The notes beneath the pieces are model-generated. The model was not told where the DNA came from and made no database searches. It was given only the letters and a program-made list of their open reading frames with translations. This document shows, one piece after another, positions 26,076 through 33,490 of a DNA stretch of 64,000 nucleotides (position 1 is the first letter of the stretch; every line of letters starts with the position of its first letter). A program made the position numbers and the translations under genes. Location of the stretch: NCBI GenBank assembly GCA_963797675.1, contig CAWCQQ010000007.1, positions 698,346-762,345 on the forward strand, in the 5' to 3' direction. Source of the stretch: DASQPR01 sp963797675. GTDB lineage: Bacteria; Actinomycetota; Actinomycetes; Mycobacteriales; Micromonosporaceae.

Positions 26076-26793
26076 CGGCGTGACCCGAGTGCGACATCAG
26101 CCGGCGCTCGTGACCGGCACATCTGTTTACCGCAGGTCAGACCGTCTGCGCTCGGTGCGAGGATCTTGACCGGATGGGGTACGGCCGTCAATATCCATCG
26201 CACCCTGCCCGAGTGTCCGGATCGATATCACGTTCCGTGGTCGATTCCTCGCGATCAGCACGGCTGAGGGCGGGACCGAGCGTGACTCGGGTCACGAAAC
26301 CTCGTACGAGCGATTTGATCAAGGAATGTTGCCAGCGTGTCGAACGTGACAGACGGCAGCTCAGGAGGCTTTTGATTCTCGTCGCGGTGGCCGTGCTCCG
26401 AGCCGGTCGGATGGTCGATCAGCAGGCCGAGATCCTGACGAAATGGAGTGATCTGTGCCACATAAATCGGGCGGATTACCCGCTCACACGCTGTCATTGA
26501 TGGGCTTCCCAGCGTGCTTTCCGCGGACACCCAGGAAGTTCACAGCGCCGTTTGCGAACGTATTTGCGCGGGTAGGCGTCTATCTAAGTAGCAGATCCGA
26601 ATACCTGCCAGGAAAAGTGACCGGAACGACGTTTTGATGTGGAATCTCTGGGATCTGCCGCCTGTTGTGAAGGGGGCAGGGCAAGCCAGGGTCATCACCC
26701 AGGCGCGGTGCGTCGCCACCTGTGTGGCGCGTCATCGACCAGCGCTCTGCATGATCTACAGCTCGTCGCTAACGACGGGGAGGGGCCCGAAGC
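26076..26793. other. Gene-free region upstream of the sigma factor
   Basis: No convincing gene in either direction; all open frames lack family resemblance. The stretch 26440-26650 is noticeably AT-richer than the surroundings. GGAAT (26641-26645) and GTT (26664-26666), 18 bp apart, resemble an ECF-type promoter for the sigma gene. A small hairpin CGCCAC/GTGGCG lies near 26713-26728. Confidence 0.4.
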
Positions 26794-27741
26794 GTGAAAG
26801 ACTCGACTGTGACAGTACTACGAACCGATCAGGTTGCCGAAGAACGCGACCTAGTCGGCGTCTACCTCCACGAGATTTCCAGGACTCCGCTACTCGACGC
26901 GGTGCAGGAAGTTGATCTGTCCCGCGATATTGAAGCCGGCTTGTACGCCGAATACCTGCTCGACCAGGACGAAATCCCGGAGCGGTGGAACCCTGCCGAC
27001 CTGCGCGGCATGATCAAGCGCGGTGAGACCGCGAAGGATCTGTTCATCCGTGCCAACCTGCGGCTCGTGGTGTCGATCGCACGTCGTTACGTGCGCAGCG
27101 GCATGCCGATGCTGGATTTGATCCAGGAAGGCAACACCGGCCTGGTTCGTGCGGTCGAGAAGTTCGACTACGAGCGTGGCTTCAAGTTCTCGACCTACGC
27201 GACGTGGTGGATCCGACAGGCGATCAGCCGCGCCATCGCGCAGCAGGAGCGCACCGTCCGGCTGCCCGTACACCTGGTCGAAGACGTGAACCGGATGCGC
27301 AACGTGGTCCGCCAGCTCACCCGTGAGTTCGGCGCCGACCCCGAGCCCGCGCAGGTCGCGGCCGCTCTGGGCGTGTCGGTCGAGCGGATCGGCGAGCTCA
27401 AGCGCTGGTCCCAGGACACGGTTTCGCTGGATACACCGGTCGGCGACGACGGCGATACCCGCCTCGGCGACCTCGTTTCCGACACCGACGCGCCGTCGCC
27501 CGAGGATCTCGTCCTCGCGGCTATGGAGCGCAACCGCATTGCCGGGCTGCTCGGGCACCTCGATGACCGGTCCGCCGGCATCATGCGTGCGCGCTACGGC
27601 CTGGAAGACGGTCGCGAGCACTCGCTGACCGAGGTGGCTTCGCGCTTTTCGCTCTCCCGCGAGCGGATCCGCCAGCTCGAAATCCAGGCACTCGGGCGGC
27701 TTCGCGAGCTGGCCCGCGCCGAAGGCCTCAAGGCCGCGTAA
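26794..27741 (+). CDS. RNA polymerase sigma-70 factor, group 2 type (SigB/Hrd-like)
   Basis: This 315-residue sigma factor contains region 1.2 (DLVGVYLHEISRTPLL), region 2 with the core-binding and -10-recognition helices (ANLRLVVSIARRYVRSGMPM, then FKFSTYATWWIRQAISRAIA), region 3 and region 4 with its HTH (LTEVASRFSLSRERIRQLEI). It lacks the long acidic N-terminal region 1.1 of the housekeeping factor, so it is a group 2 (non-essential, stress or stationary phase) factor like mycobacterial SigB or Streptomyces HrdD. The GTG at 26794 follows GGGGAGGGG. No anti-sigma gene is adjacent. Confidence 0.92.
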   Translation: MKDSTVTVLRTDQVAEERDLVGVYLHEISRTPLLDAVQEVDLSRDIEAGLYAEYLLDQDEIPERWNPADLRGMIKRGETAKDLFIRANLRLVVSIARRYVRSGMPMLDLIQEGNTGLVRAVEKFDYERGFKFSTYATWWIRQAISRAIAQQERTVRLPVHLVEDVNRMRNVVRQLTREFGADPEPAQVAAALGVSVERIGELKRWSQDTVSLDTPVGDDGDTRLGDLVSDTDAPSPEDLVLAAMERNRIAGLLGHLDDRSAGIMRARYGLEDGREHSLTEVASRFSLSRERIRQLEIQALGRLRELARAEGLKAA

Positions 27742-27762
27742 CTCCCCCTGGTACGACCCTTT

Positions 27763-27795
27763 GATCTCCGCCGGTGCTTGCTGCCGGCGGAGATC
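27763..27795. terminator. Hairpin terminator between the sigma gene and the DUF1003 gene
   Basis: A 12-bp stem GATCTCCGCCGG / CCGGCGGAGATC with a 9-nt loop, followed by TTGGCG. It lies between convergent stops and probably serves both. Confidence 0.8.
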
Positions 27796-27803
27796 TTGGC
27801 GTT

Positions 27804-28265
27804 CTAACCCTTCACGAGGGCTTCCTTTAACTCGATGATCTGCTCGTGCATCTCCTTGTGATCGGCACGCAGCTGATCCAGGCTCTCGCACAGCGACTCG
27901 ATCAGTCGCTCGGCCCGGCTGTCCGTCTCGTAGTCGTGCTGCGCCAGCTCCGACGCGATCTGATCGCTGCGCTTCGCGGCGATCAGCAGGATCGCTCCCT
28001 GCATCGCGGCAAGACAGCTCAGGACCAAGTTCAACAGGATAAAGGGGTACGCGTCGAAAGCCGATCGCCCTCGGATGCCGTTGTAGATCATCCAGATCGC
28101 GAGGAAGCCGAGTGCCGCGAACACGAATGCCCACGAACCCATGCTGTTGCGCATCCGGTCTGCGGCGCGTTCGCCCGTCGTCAGCTGATCCTCGGTGCGT
28201 ACGGCCGGGTGCGCGTGCCAGCTGTGCACGAGGCGGGACATCGGGGAGGGGGTCTTGTCCGTCAT
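27804..28265 (-). CDS. DUF1003 domain membrane protein
   Basis: This 153-residue protein has two transmembrane helices (SWAFVFAALGFLAIWMIYNG and the AYPFILLNLVLSCLAAMQGA segment) that form the DUF1003 core, followed by a cytoplasmic coiled coil (RAERLIESLCESLDQLRADH). DUF1003 proteins are widespread in actinobacteria and have no firmly established function; some genomes pair them with magnesium transporters. The ATG at 28265 diverges from the molybdate operon and is convergent with the sigma gene. Confidence 0.9.
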   Translation of the reverse strand: MTDKTPSPMSRLVHSWHAHPAVRTEDQLTTGERAADRMRNSMGSWAFVFAALGFLAIWMIYNGIRGRSAFDAYPFILLNLVLSCLAAMQGAILLIAAKRSDQIASELAQHDYETDSRAERLIESLCESLDQLRADHKEMHEQIIELKEALVKG

Positions 28266-28396
28266 GGCTCATCACCATGACATCCCGTCGCGGCCGGCGC
28301 CAGCCCCAGTCGCCGAACCGACTCTCGCCGCCGGTCGCTGCGAAGGCCGTGCGAGAGACCAGCGAATGAGATGCTGCCAAGCGGCGTTCCGTAATG

Positions 28397-28430
28397 AATA
28401 CGATATGTTTTTGATCATATGACTCGTATT
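28397..28430. promoter_or_regulatory. Imperfect inverted repeat upstream of modA
   Basis: AATACGATATG (28397-28407) faces CATATGACTCGTATT (28416-28430), i.e. the half-site AATACGA...TATG in opposite orientation. It stands out as AT-rich, lies about 75-110 bp before modA, and could bind a molybdate-responsive (ModE-like) or other regulator. Confidence 0.45.
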
Positions 28431-28505
28431 TGCCGGCGTTTAGGATGGCGAATGTGGTGTGATCTCGCCGCACCCACACGCAACCCCGAACCCTAGGAGC
28501 GCTCC

Positions 28506-29291
28506 ATGTGGAAGTCTCGTAGTGCCGTTGCGCTCGCGATCATCGCGGCCCTCGCGCTCGCCGGATGCTCAAGCAGCGCTGCCAAGCCGACCAGCTCAGG
28601 CAGCACGCCGCCGGCACCGGTCACGCTCAACGTCTTGGCGGCCTCATCGCTGACCGGCACATTCACGAAGCTCGCGAGCGAGTTCGAGACCGCTCATCCC
28701 GGCGTCACGGTCAAGCTGGAGTTCGGCGGCAGCGCGACGCTGGCCACGCAGATCACCCAGGGTGCGCCGGCCGACGTGTTCGCCGCCGCCTCACCCGCCA
28801 CCATGAAGCAGGTCACCGACGCGGGTGACGCCGATGGCACGCCGGTGAACTTCGTCAGCAACAAGCTGGTCATCGCGGTGCCGACGGGCAACCCGAAGGG
28901 CATCACGTCGCTGGCCGACCTCACGAAGCCCGGCCTCAAGGTCGTGCTGTGCGAGGCGGACCAGCCATGCGGATCGGCCGCCACGAAGGCGCTGACCGCG
29001 AGCAACGTGAAGATCACGCCGGTATCGCTCGCGCCTGACGTCAAGTCCGCGCTCAACTCGGTGGAACTCGGCGAGGCCGACGCGGCACTGGTCTACCAGA
29101 CCGACGCGCTGGCATCGGGCGGCAAGGTCGACGGCGTACAGTTCCCGGAATCGGCATCGGCCATCAACGAATACCCGATCGTCGCGCTCAAGGCCTCGAA
29201 GAACCCCGATGACGCCAGCGCATTCGTCACGTTCATCGAGTCACCGGCGGCGTTGACGGAGTTCGAAGCGGCTGGATTCCTGGCACCGTAA
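28506..29291 (+). CDS. modA: Molybdate ABC transporter substrate-binding lipoprotein ModA
   Basis: This 261-residue lipoprotein captures molybdate (or tungstate) outside the membrane. The signal ends in LALAGC with lipidated Cys21. The periplasmic-binding fold starts LNVLAASSLTGTFTKLASEF, and the ligand Ser/Ser-Ala contacts characteristic of ModA are in AASSL and FGGSATLATQI. VSLAPDVKSALNSVELGEADAALVY is also typical. It is first in modABC, 22 bp before modB. The dicysteine in VVLCEADQPCGSAA is a common actinobacterial feature. Confidence 0.95.
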   Translation: MWKSRSAVALAIIAALALAGCSSSAAKPTSSGSTPPAPVTLNVLAASSLTGTFTKLASEFETAHPGVTVKLEFGGSATLATQITQGAPADVFAAASPATMKQVTDAGDADGTPVNFVSNKLVIAVPTGNPKGITSLADLTKPGLKVVLCEADQPCGSAATKALTASNVKITPVSLAPDVKSALNSVELGEADAALVYQTDALASGGKVDGVQFPESASAINEYPIVALKASKNPDDASAFVTFIESPAALTEFEAAGFLAP

Positions 29292-29313
29292 GCGTTTCCC
29301 CGACGGGACATCA

Positions 29314-30120
29314 GTGGTACGAGCACGCAACGAGCAGCACCGTGGTCCGACCGCGGTGCTGCTCGTCCCTGCGATCATCGGTCTGCTCTTTCTCGTCCTG
29401 CCGTTATTCGGCCTGCTATGGCGGGCGCCGTGGAAATCGATCGTTCAACGGCTCTCGCAGCCGGGCGCGCTGACCGCGCTCTGGCTGTCGCTGGAGACCG
29501 GTGCCATCACGACGGCGATCTGCCTGGTGCTCGGCGTCCCGATCGCGTTCCTGCTGGCCCGTACGACGTTTCCGGGTCTGCGGCTGGTCCGGGCGCTCGT
29601 GCTGCTGCCGGTGATCCTGCCGCCCGTGGTCGGCGGCGTCGCGCTGCTCACCGCGTTCGGCCGGGCCGGACTGATCGGCCAGTGGGCGTACAAGTGGTGG
29701 GGCTTTTCGCTGCCGTTCACCACGCCGGCCGTCGTCCTCGCCCAGACGTTCGTCGCCATGCCGTTCCTGATCCTTGCCGTCGAGGGCGCGCTGCGCGGTG
29801 CGGATTCCCGCTTCGAAGAGGCGGCCGCGACGCTCGGCGCATCCCGCTGGACCGCGTTTCGGCGGATCACGCTGCCCCTCGTGCTGCCCGGCATCGGTGC
29901 CGGTGCGGTGCTGTGCTTCGCCCGAGCGCTCGGCGAATTCGGGGCCACGATCACGTTCGCCGGCAACTTCCCCGGCACCACGCAGACCATGCCGCTGGCG
30001 GTCTACCAGACGCTCGAGGATGATCCGTTCACGGCGATCGTGCTGAGTCTGATGCTCGTGGTCGTGTCGCTGGTGATCCTGGTCAGCCTGCGCGGCAAGT
30101 GGCTGGATCGCGCGGCGTGA
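29314..30120 (+). CDS. modB: Molybdate ABC transporter permease ModB
   Basis: This 268-residue integral membrane protein has about six transmembrane helices and the ABC permease EAA loop (EEAAATLGASRWTAFRRITL) that contacts ModC. The GTG at 29314 is 22 bp after the modA stop. Helices such as LVPAIIGLLFLVLPLFGLLW and ALVLLPVILPPVVGGVALL and the closing segment VLSLMLVVVSLVILVSL match ModB/NifC-type permeases. Its stop overlaps the modC GTG by four bases (GTGA), indicating translational coupling. Confidence 0.95.
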   Translation: MVRARNEQHRGPTAVLLVPAIIGLLFLVLPLFGLLWRAPWKSIVQRLSQPGALTALWLSLETGAITTAICLVLGVPIAFLLARTTFPGLRLVRALVLLPVILPPVVGGVALLTAFGRAGLIGQWAYKWWGFSLPFTTPAVVLAQTFVAMPFLILAVEGALRGADSRFEEAAATLGASRWTAFRRITLPLVLPGIGAGAVLCFARALGEFGATITFAGNFPGTTQTMPLAVYQTLEDDPFTAIVLSLMLVVVSLVILVSLRGKWLDRAA

Positions 30121-31172
30121 GTGCACGTGGTCTGACGGCGCACCTCGTCGCCGTACGGGGGGTCTTCCGTCTCGACGTGTCACTCGACGTGGCGGCCGGC
30201 GAGGTGGTCGCGTTGCTCGGTCCGAACGGCGCCGGGAAATCGACCGCGCTGCGGATATTGGCCGGGCTCGTACCGCTCGACAGCGGCTCGATCACGCTCG
30301 ACGGCGACGAGATCGCCGGCCCGGACATGTCTCGCCCACCGGAAGACCGTCGAGTCGGCGTCGTGTTCCAGGACTACCTGCTGTTTCCGCACATGTCGGC
30401 GCTGGACAACGTCGCGTTCGGGCCGCGCTGCGCCGGCCAGTCCCGAGCGTCGGCCCGGTCCATCGCGACCGGCTGGCTCGCCCGGATGGGCCTCGCCGAA
30501 GTGGCCGGCGTCAAGCCCTCCAGCCTCTCCGGCGGGCAGGCACAGCGGGTGGCGCTGGCCCGCGCGCTCGCGACCGCACCGACGTTGCTGCTGCTCGACG
30601 AGCCGTTGGCGGCGCTCGATGCTCGTACGAGGTTGACCGTACGGTCGGATCTGCGCCGGCATCTCGCGGACTTCGAGGGCGCGACGCTGATGGTCACCCA
30701 CGATCCGCTGGACGCGATGGTGCTCGCGGATCGGATCGTCGTGATCGAGGACGGGAGCATCGTCCAGTCCGGTACGCCGGCCGAGATCGTACGGCGACCG
30801 CGTACCGACTATGTGGCCCGGCTGGCCGGCCTGAATCTCTATCGGGGCGAGGCCGGCCCGGACGGTGTCGATCTCGCCGGTGGCGGCCGTTTCATCGTGG
30901 ACGACGACGCCAGCGGAGACGTGTTCGTGGCATTCTCGCCGAGCGCCGTTTCCATCTATCCCCAGCGGCCCGAAGGCAGTCCTCGCAACGTCTGGCCGGT
31001 CGTGGTGGCCGGCGTCGAGCAGTACGGCGACCGGGTCCGGGTGGAGTTCGCGGGTACGCCACCGGTCGCCGCCGAGGTGACCACGGCCGCCGCGGCTGAG
31101 CTGGATCTCGTACCCGGCCGGGACGTCTGGGTCGCCGTGAAGGCCACCGAAACGCGGGCGTATCCCGCTTAG
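30117..31172 (+). CDS. modC: Molybdate ABC transporter ATP-binding protein ModC
   Basis: This 351-residue ATPase powers ModB. Walker A GPNGAGKST is at residues ~35-43, the Q-loop is in VFQDYLLFPHM, the signature is LSGGQAQRVALARAL, Walker B is LLLLDEPLAALD, and the H-loop is in MVTHD. A C-terminal TOBE/MOP-like domain (about residues 235-351) would bind molybdate for regulation. It is translationally coupled to modB. A 15-bp hairpin follows the stop and ends the operon. Confidence 0.95.
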   Translation: MSARGLTAHLVAVRGVFRLDVSLDVAAGEVVALLGPNGAGKSTALRILAGLVPLDSGSITLDGDEIAGPDMSRPPEDRRVGVVFQDYLLFPHMSALDNVAFGPRCAGQSRASARSIATGWLARMGLAEVAGVKPSSLSGGQAQRVALARALATAPTLLLLDEPLAALDARTRLTVRSDLRRHLADFEGATLMVTHDPLDAMVLADRIVVIEDGSIVQSGTPAEIVRRPRTDYVARLAGLNLYRGEAGPDGVDLAGGGRFIVDDDASGDVFVAFSPSAVSIYPQRPEGSPRNVWPVVVAGVEQYGDRVRVEFAGTPPVAAEVTTAAAAELDLVPGRDVWVAVKATETRAYPA

Positions 31173-31185
31173 CGGCTACGTGCAC

Positions 31186-31225
31186 TCCGCAGGGAACATG
31201 CCGGTGAGGACATGTTCCCTGCGGA
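31186..31225. terminator. Hairpin terminator after modC, shared with the convergent NlpC/P60 gene
   Basis: A perfect 15-bp stem TCCGCAGGGAACATG / CATGTTCCCTGCGGA with a 10-nt loop, between stops at 31172 (plus) and 31231 (minus). TGACGTTATTTG follows on the plus side. Confidence 0.82.
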
Positions 31226-31230
31226 TGACG

Positions 31231-32199
31231 TTATTTGATGCGGCCGTAGCCGTACGTCGACATCATGGTGATGCTGGAGATCTTGACGACGTCACCCGGC
31301 TGCGGAGCGTGGATGACCTGGTTGTTGCCGATGTAGATGGCAACGTGGTGCAAGTCGCCGCGCTCGTAGAACACGAGATCGCCGGGGCTCAACTCGCCGC
31401 GGGGGATGTGCACCGAATCCTTGTACTGCACAGCTGCCTCGTGATAGAGGTCGATTCCGACGCTGCGGTAGGCCGCGAGGACAAGGCCGGAGCAGTCGTA
31501 GGAGCCGGGTCCGTCGGCCGCCCAGGCGTAGGGCTTGCCAAGCTGCTTGTACGCGAACGCCACGATCTTGCCGGCCCGCCCCGGGATGTACGGCGGGATC
31601 GCGTGCGACGTACTCGACTTGACCGTCGACGAGCCGTAGGCCTTGGCACGCAGCGCGTACAGGCTGGTCAGCTTGGTGTTGATCGTTGCCTTTTGAGCCG
31701 TGAGGCTGGCACGCTGCGACGTCTCGGCGGAGATCAGGTTGTCGAGTTTCTGCTTTTCCTGGTTGTACTTGTCGATCGCCGCCTGATAGGTCGCGACGTC
31801 CTTCTTCGCGTCCTTGGCGAGCTCGTTCAAGGTGCCCAGGGCATTGAGCATGTCGTCCGTGGTGTCCGACGCGACGAGCGTCGACAACGTGCCGACCGAT
31901 CCCCGCATGTACGCCTCGGAGGCGAGTGCGCCGACCTGATCATGCGCTGCCTGCGAGGCTTGCAGCGTCGGTCCGATTTGCGACTGCAGCAATTTCGACG
32001 CAGTTTCGTTGTCCTTGAGCTGCTGATTTACGCCGTCGTACTGTTCAACGATCTTTTCCAGAGCATTCGACTGGGAGTCGATCTGTTGTTGGATGGACTT
32101 TGTCGATGGGGCTGCGTCGGCCGGCGTCGCCGTGGCGATGAGACCGGCAACGGCTGCGCCGAGAATCGTGGCGCGCAGCATCCTTCGCGCGGTGCGCAA
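31231..32199 (-). CDS. NlpC/P60 cell-wall hydrolase with coiled-coil N-domain, riboswitch-controlled, number 2
   Basis: This 322-residue secreted peptidoglycan endopeptidase is of the RipA/RipB/CwlO kind. The signal peptide (ILGAAVAGLIATATPADA) is followed by a long coiled coil (about residues 35-190, QQQIDSQSNALEKIVEQYDG), which in relatives keeps the enzyme inactive or docks it to FtsEX-like partners. The catalytic NlpC/P60 domain has Cys in SYDCSGLVLAAY, His in HHVAIYIGNNQ and His in VIHAPQPGD. The start is taken as the TTG at 32199 because AAGAAGGAG lies at proper distance upstream. Expression is controlled by a c-di-AMP riboswitch. Confidence 0.92.
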   Translation of the reverse strand: MRTARRMLRATILGAAVAGLIATATPADAAPSTKSIQQQIDSQSNALEKIVEQYDGVNQQLKDNETASKLLQSQIGPTLQASQAAHDQVGALASEAYMRGSVGTLSTLVASDTTDDMLNALGTLNELAKDAKKDVATYQAAIDKYNQEKQKLDNLISAETSQRASLTAQKATINTKLTSLYALRAKAYGSSTVKSSTSHAIPPYIPGRAGKIVAFAYKQLGKPYAWAADGPGSYDCSGLVLAAYRSVGIDLYHEAAVQYKDSVHIPRGELSPGDLVFYERGDLHHVAIYIGNNQVIHAPQPGDVVKISSITMMSTYGYGRIK

Positions 32200-32220
32200 A
32201 ATGCAAACACTCCTTCTTCC

Positions 32221-32400
32221 CACATGCCGCCTACCGGGTTAGCTGACGGATTCGGGCGGGAAGAACGCCCTACCACGAGCGGATGCGCGCGGATTCACCC
32301 CGACTACCTGGGTCCCCGATTCGCTGCCCTACTGTGGATCTTCGGGTCCTAGCGCGATTCAGCGGCGCCGCGCCGGAGTCGGTTGGAGGTAACCGGCAAG
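32221..32400 (-). ncRNA. c-di-AMP riboswitch (ydaO-yuaA type), copy 2
   Basis: On the minus strand the conserved blocks GGGGTGAATCC (32301-32291), GTAGGGCG, and CCGAATCCGTCAGCTAAC followed by CCGGTAGGCGGC occur in the order of the ydaO consensus, ending just before the AAGAAGGAG ribosome binding site. The 5' end is approximate. It probably lowers hydrolase synthesis when c-di-AMP is high. Confidence 0.88.
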
Positions 32401-32603
32401 TGGCCGATGCGGCTCACTCAACCTAGCGGGGTCATGGAAATACCGAAAGTTTGTAGGGGTGATGTGCCAGAGTCTCACCCATCTTAGGTAAATGTCGCAA
32501 TCACCCAATGTCATGAGGCGGCTTCGCATCGTTATTAAGCGGTAACAGCAGGTCGCGTTGACGCCATGTGCAAATCAGTCTAAATCGGACTGAGGTCGGA
32601 TCG

Positions 32604-33236
32604 TCACTCGCGATGTGCCCGATCCCACGTGACCGGCCCGAGATAGGTAATCGCTCCGGCCACGTTGCGGACGCTGGTGCCCAGCCAGTCGTCGGCGGCC
32701 CGGTGCCCGAAGCGTACGTGATCGGCCGGCGCATGCAGACCGAGCACGACGTCCAGCAACTCGCTACCCCACAGGACGACACCCAGGGTCATGGCCGGAT
32801 TGTCGATGGCACCACCCGCGTCGAGCGATTCCTTCAGGGCGGTGCGGAGACTTTCGGCGAGATCCGCCGCGGACGGCAGTTCGACCAGGCGGTCCGCGCG
32901 TTCGCGATGGTGAGTGGCTCCGACTGCGAGACCCAGGCTGGCGGACAGCTCGTTGAACACCTGATATCCGAAGCTGCGCATCCACGTGAAGGGCAGCGCC
33001 GGCCGGGCATCGATCACGTTCTGCAGGATGCTGTCGACGATCGGGTCACCGGTCGGTTGCCAGCCGATGACCTTGACCGCGCCGGTGTGCTTGTTCAGCG
33101 TCACCCGGCCGCCGAGGCGCAGCTCCGCGAGGACGGCCGCGACCGCGCCGGCACGCGCGAGCACCGGCTCGGTCCGCAGACGTCCATGTGGCGAATACGC
33201 CAGGAGGATGAACTGCTCGGGCAGCGACAACGTCAC
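32604..33236 (-). CDS. GPP34 (GOLPH3/VPS74-like) family protein
   Basis: This 210-residue cytoplasmic protein starts VTLSLPEQFILLAYSPHGRL, then has the GPP34 core AVAAVLAELRLGGRVTL and PTGDPIVDSIL. GOLPH3-fold proteins bind phosphoinositides in eukaryotes; the bacterial versions are common in actinobacteria and their role is unknown. The GTG at 33236 was chosen because the upstream continuation lacks family similarity. It diverges from the FHA-ABC gene. The spacer between them carries a 12-bp inverted repeat at 33310-33348. Confidence 0.85.
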   Translation of the reverse strand: MTLSLPEQFILLAYSPHGRLRTEPVLARAGAVAAVLAELRLGGRVTLNKHTGAVKVIGWQPTGDPIVDSILQNVIDARPALPFTWMRSFGYQVFNELSASLGLAVGATHHRERADRLVELPSAADLAESLRTALKESLDAGGAIDNPAMTLGVVLWGSELLDVVLGLHAPADHVRFGHRAADDWLGTSVRNVAGAITYLGPVTWDRAHRE

Positions 33237-33309
33237 GGCACAGGACGATACCCGCGACGCGCGGCACCGACCAGGGACTATTCGATGACCGTAGGCTACC
33301 CGCCGACGT

Positions 33310-33348
33310 CCTACCACTCTGGACTCACATCCGGTGCAGAGTGGTAGG
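33310..33348. promoter_or_regulatory. 12-bp inverted repeat in a divergent promoter region
   Basis: CCTACCACTCTG pairs perfectly with CAGAGTGGTAGG around a 15-nt loop. It stands 74 bp from the GPP34 start and 143 bp from the ABC start, so it is not downstream of any gene and is more likely an operator or leader hairpin than a terminator. Confidence 0.5.
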
Positions 33349-33490
33349 CACTCGCAACGATGTCCGGGGCACGGCGAGGACGCGACGCGGCGCGCAACCG
33401 GAGTGGCGTACAACATCTGACTGTGACTCTGGTATTTGATGCTGGTTTGACCGACTGCCCAAAAGACCGAAAGTCCGTGATGATGTCCGA

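Noticed and set aside
26174..26500. A 108-codon frame in the spacer before the sigma gene
   Set aside because: No ribosome binding site, no coding periodicity that I can see, and no resemblance to a known family.
26890..28479. A 529-codon leftward open frame over the sigma factor and DUF1003 genes
   Set aside because: Shadow frame; both strands already carry well supported genes and the product is Arg-rich without any family motif.
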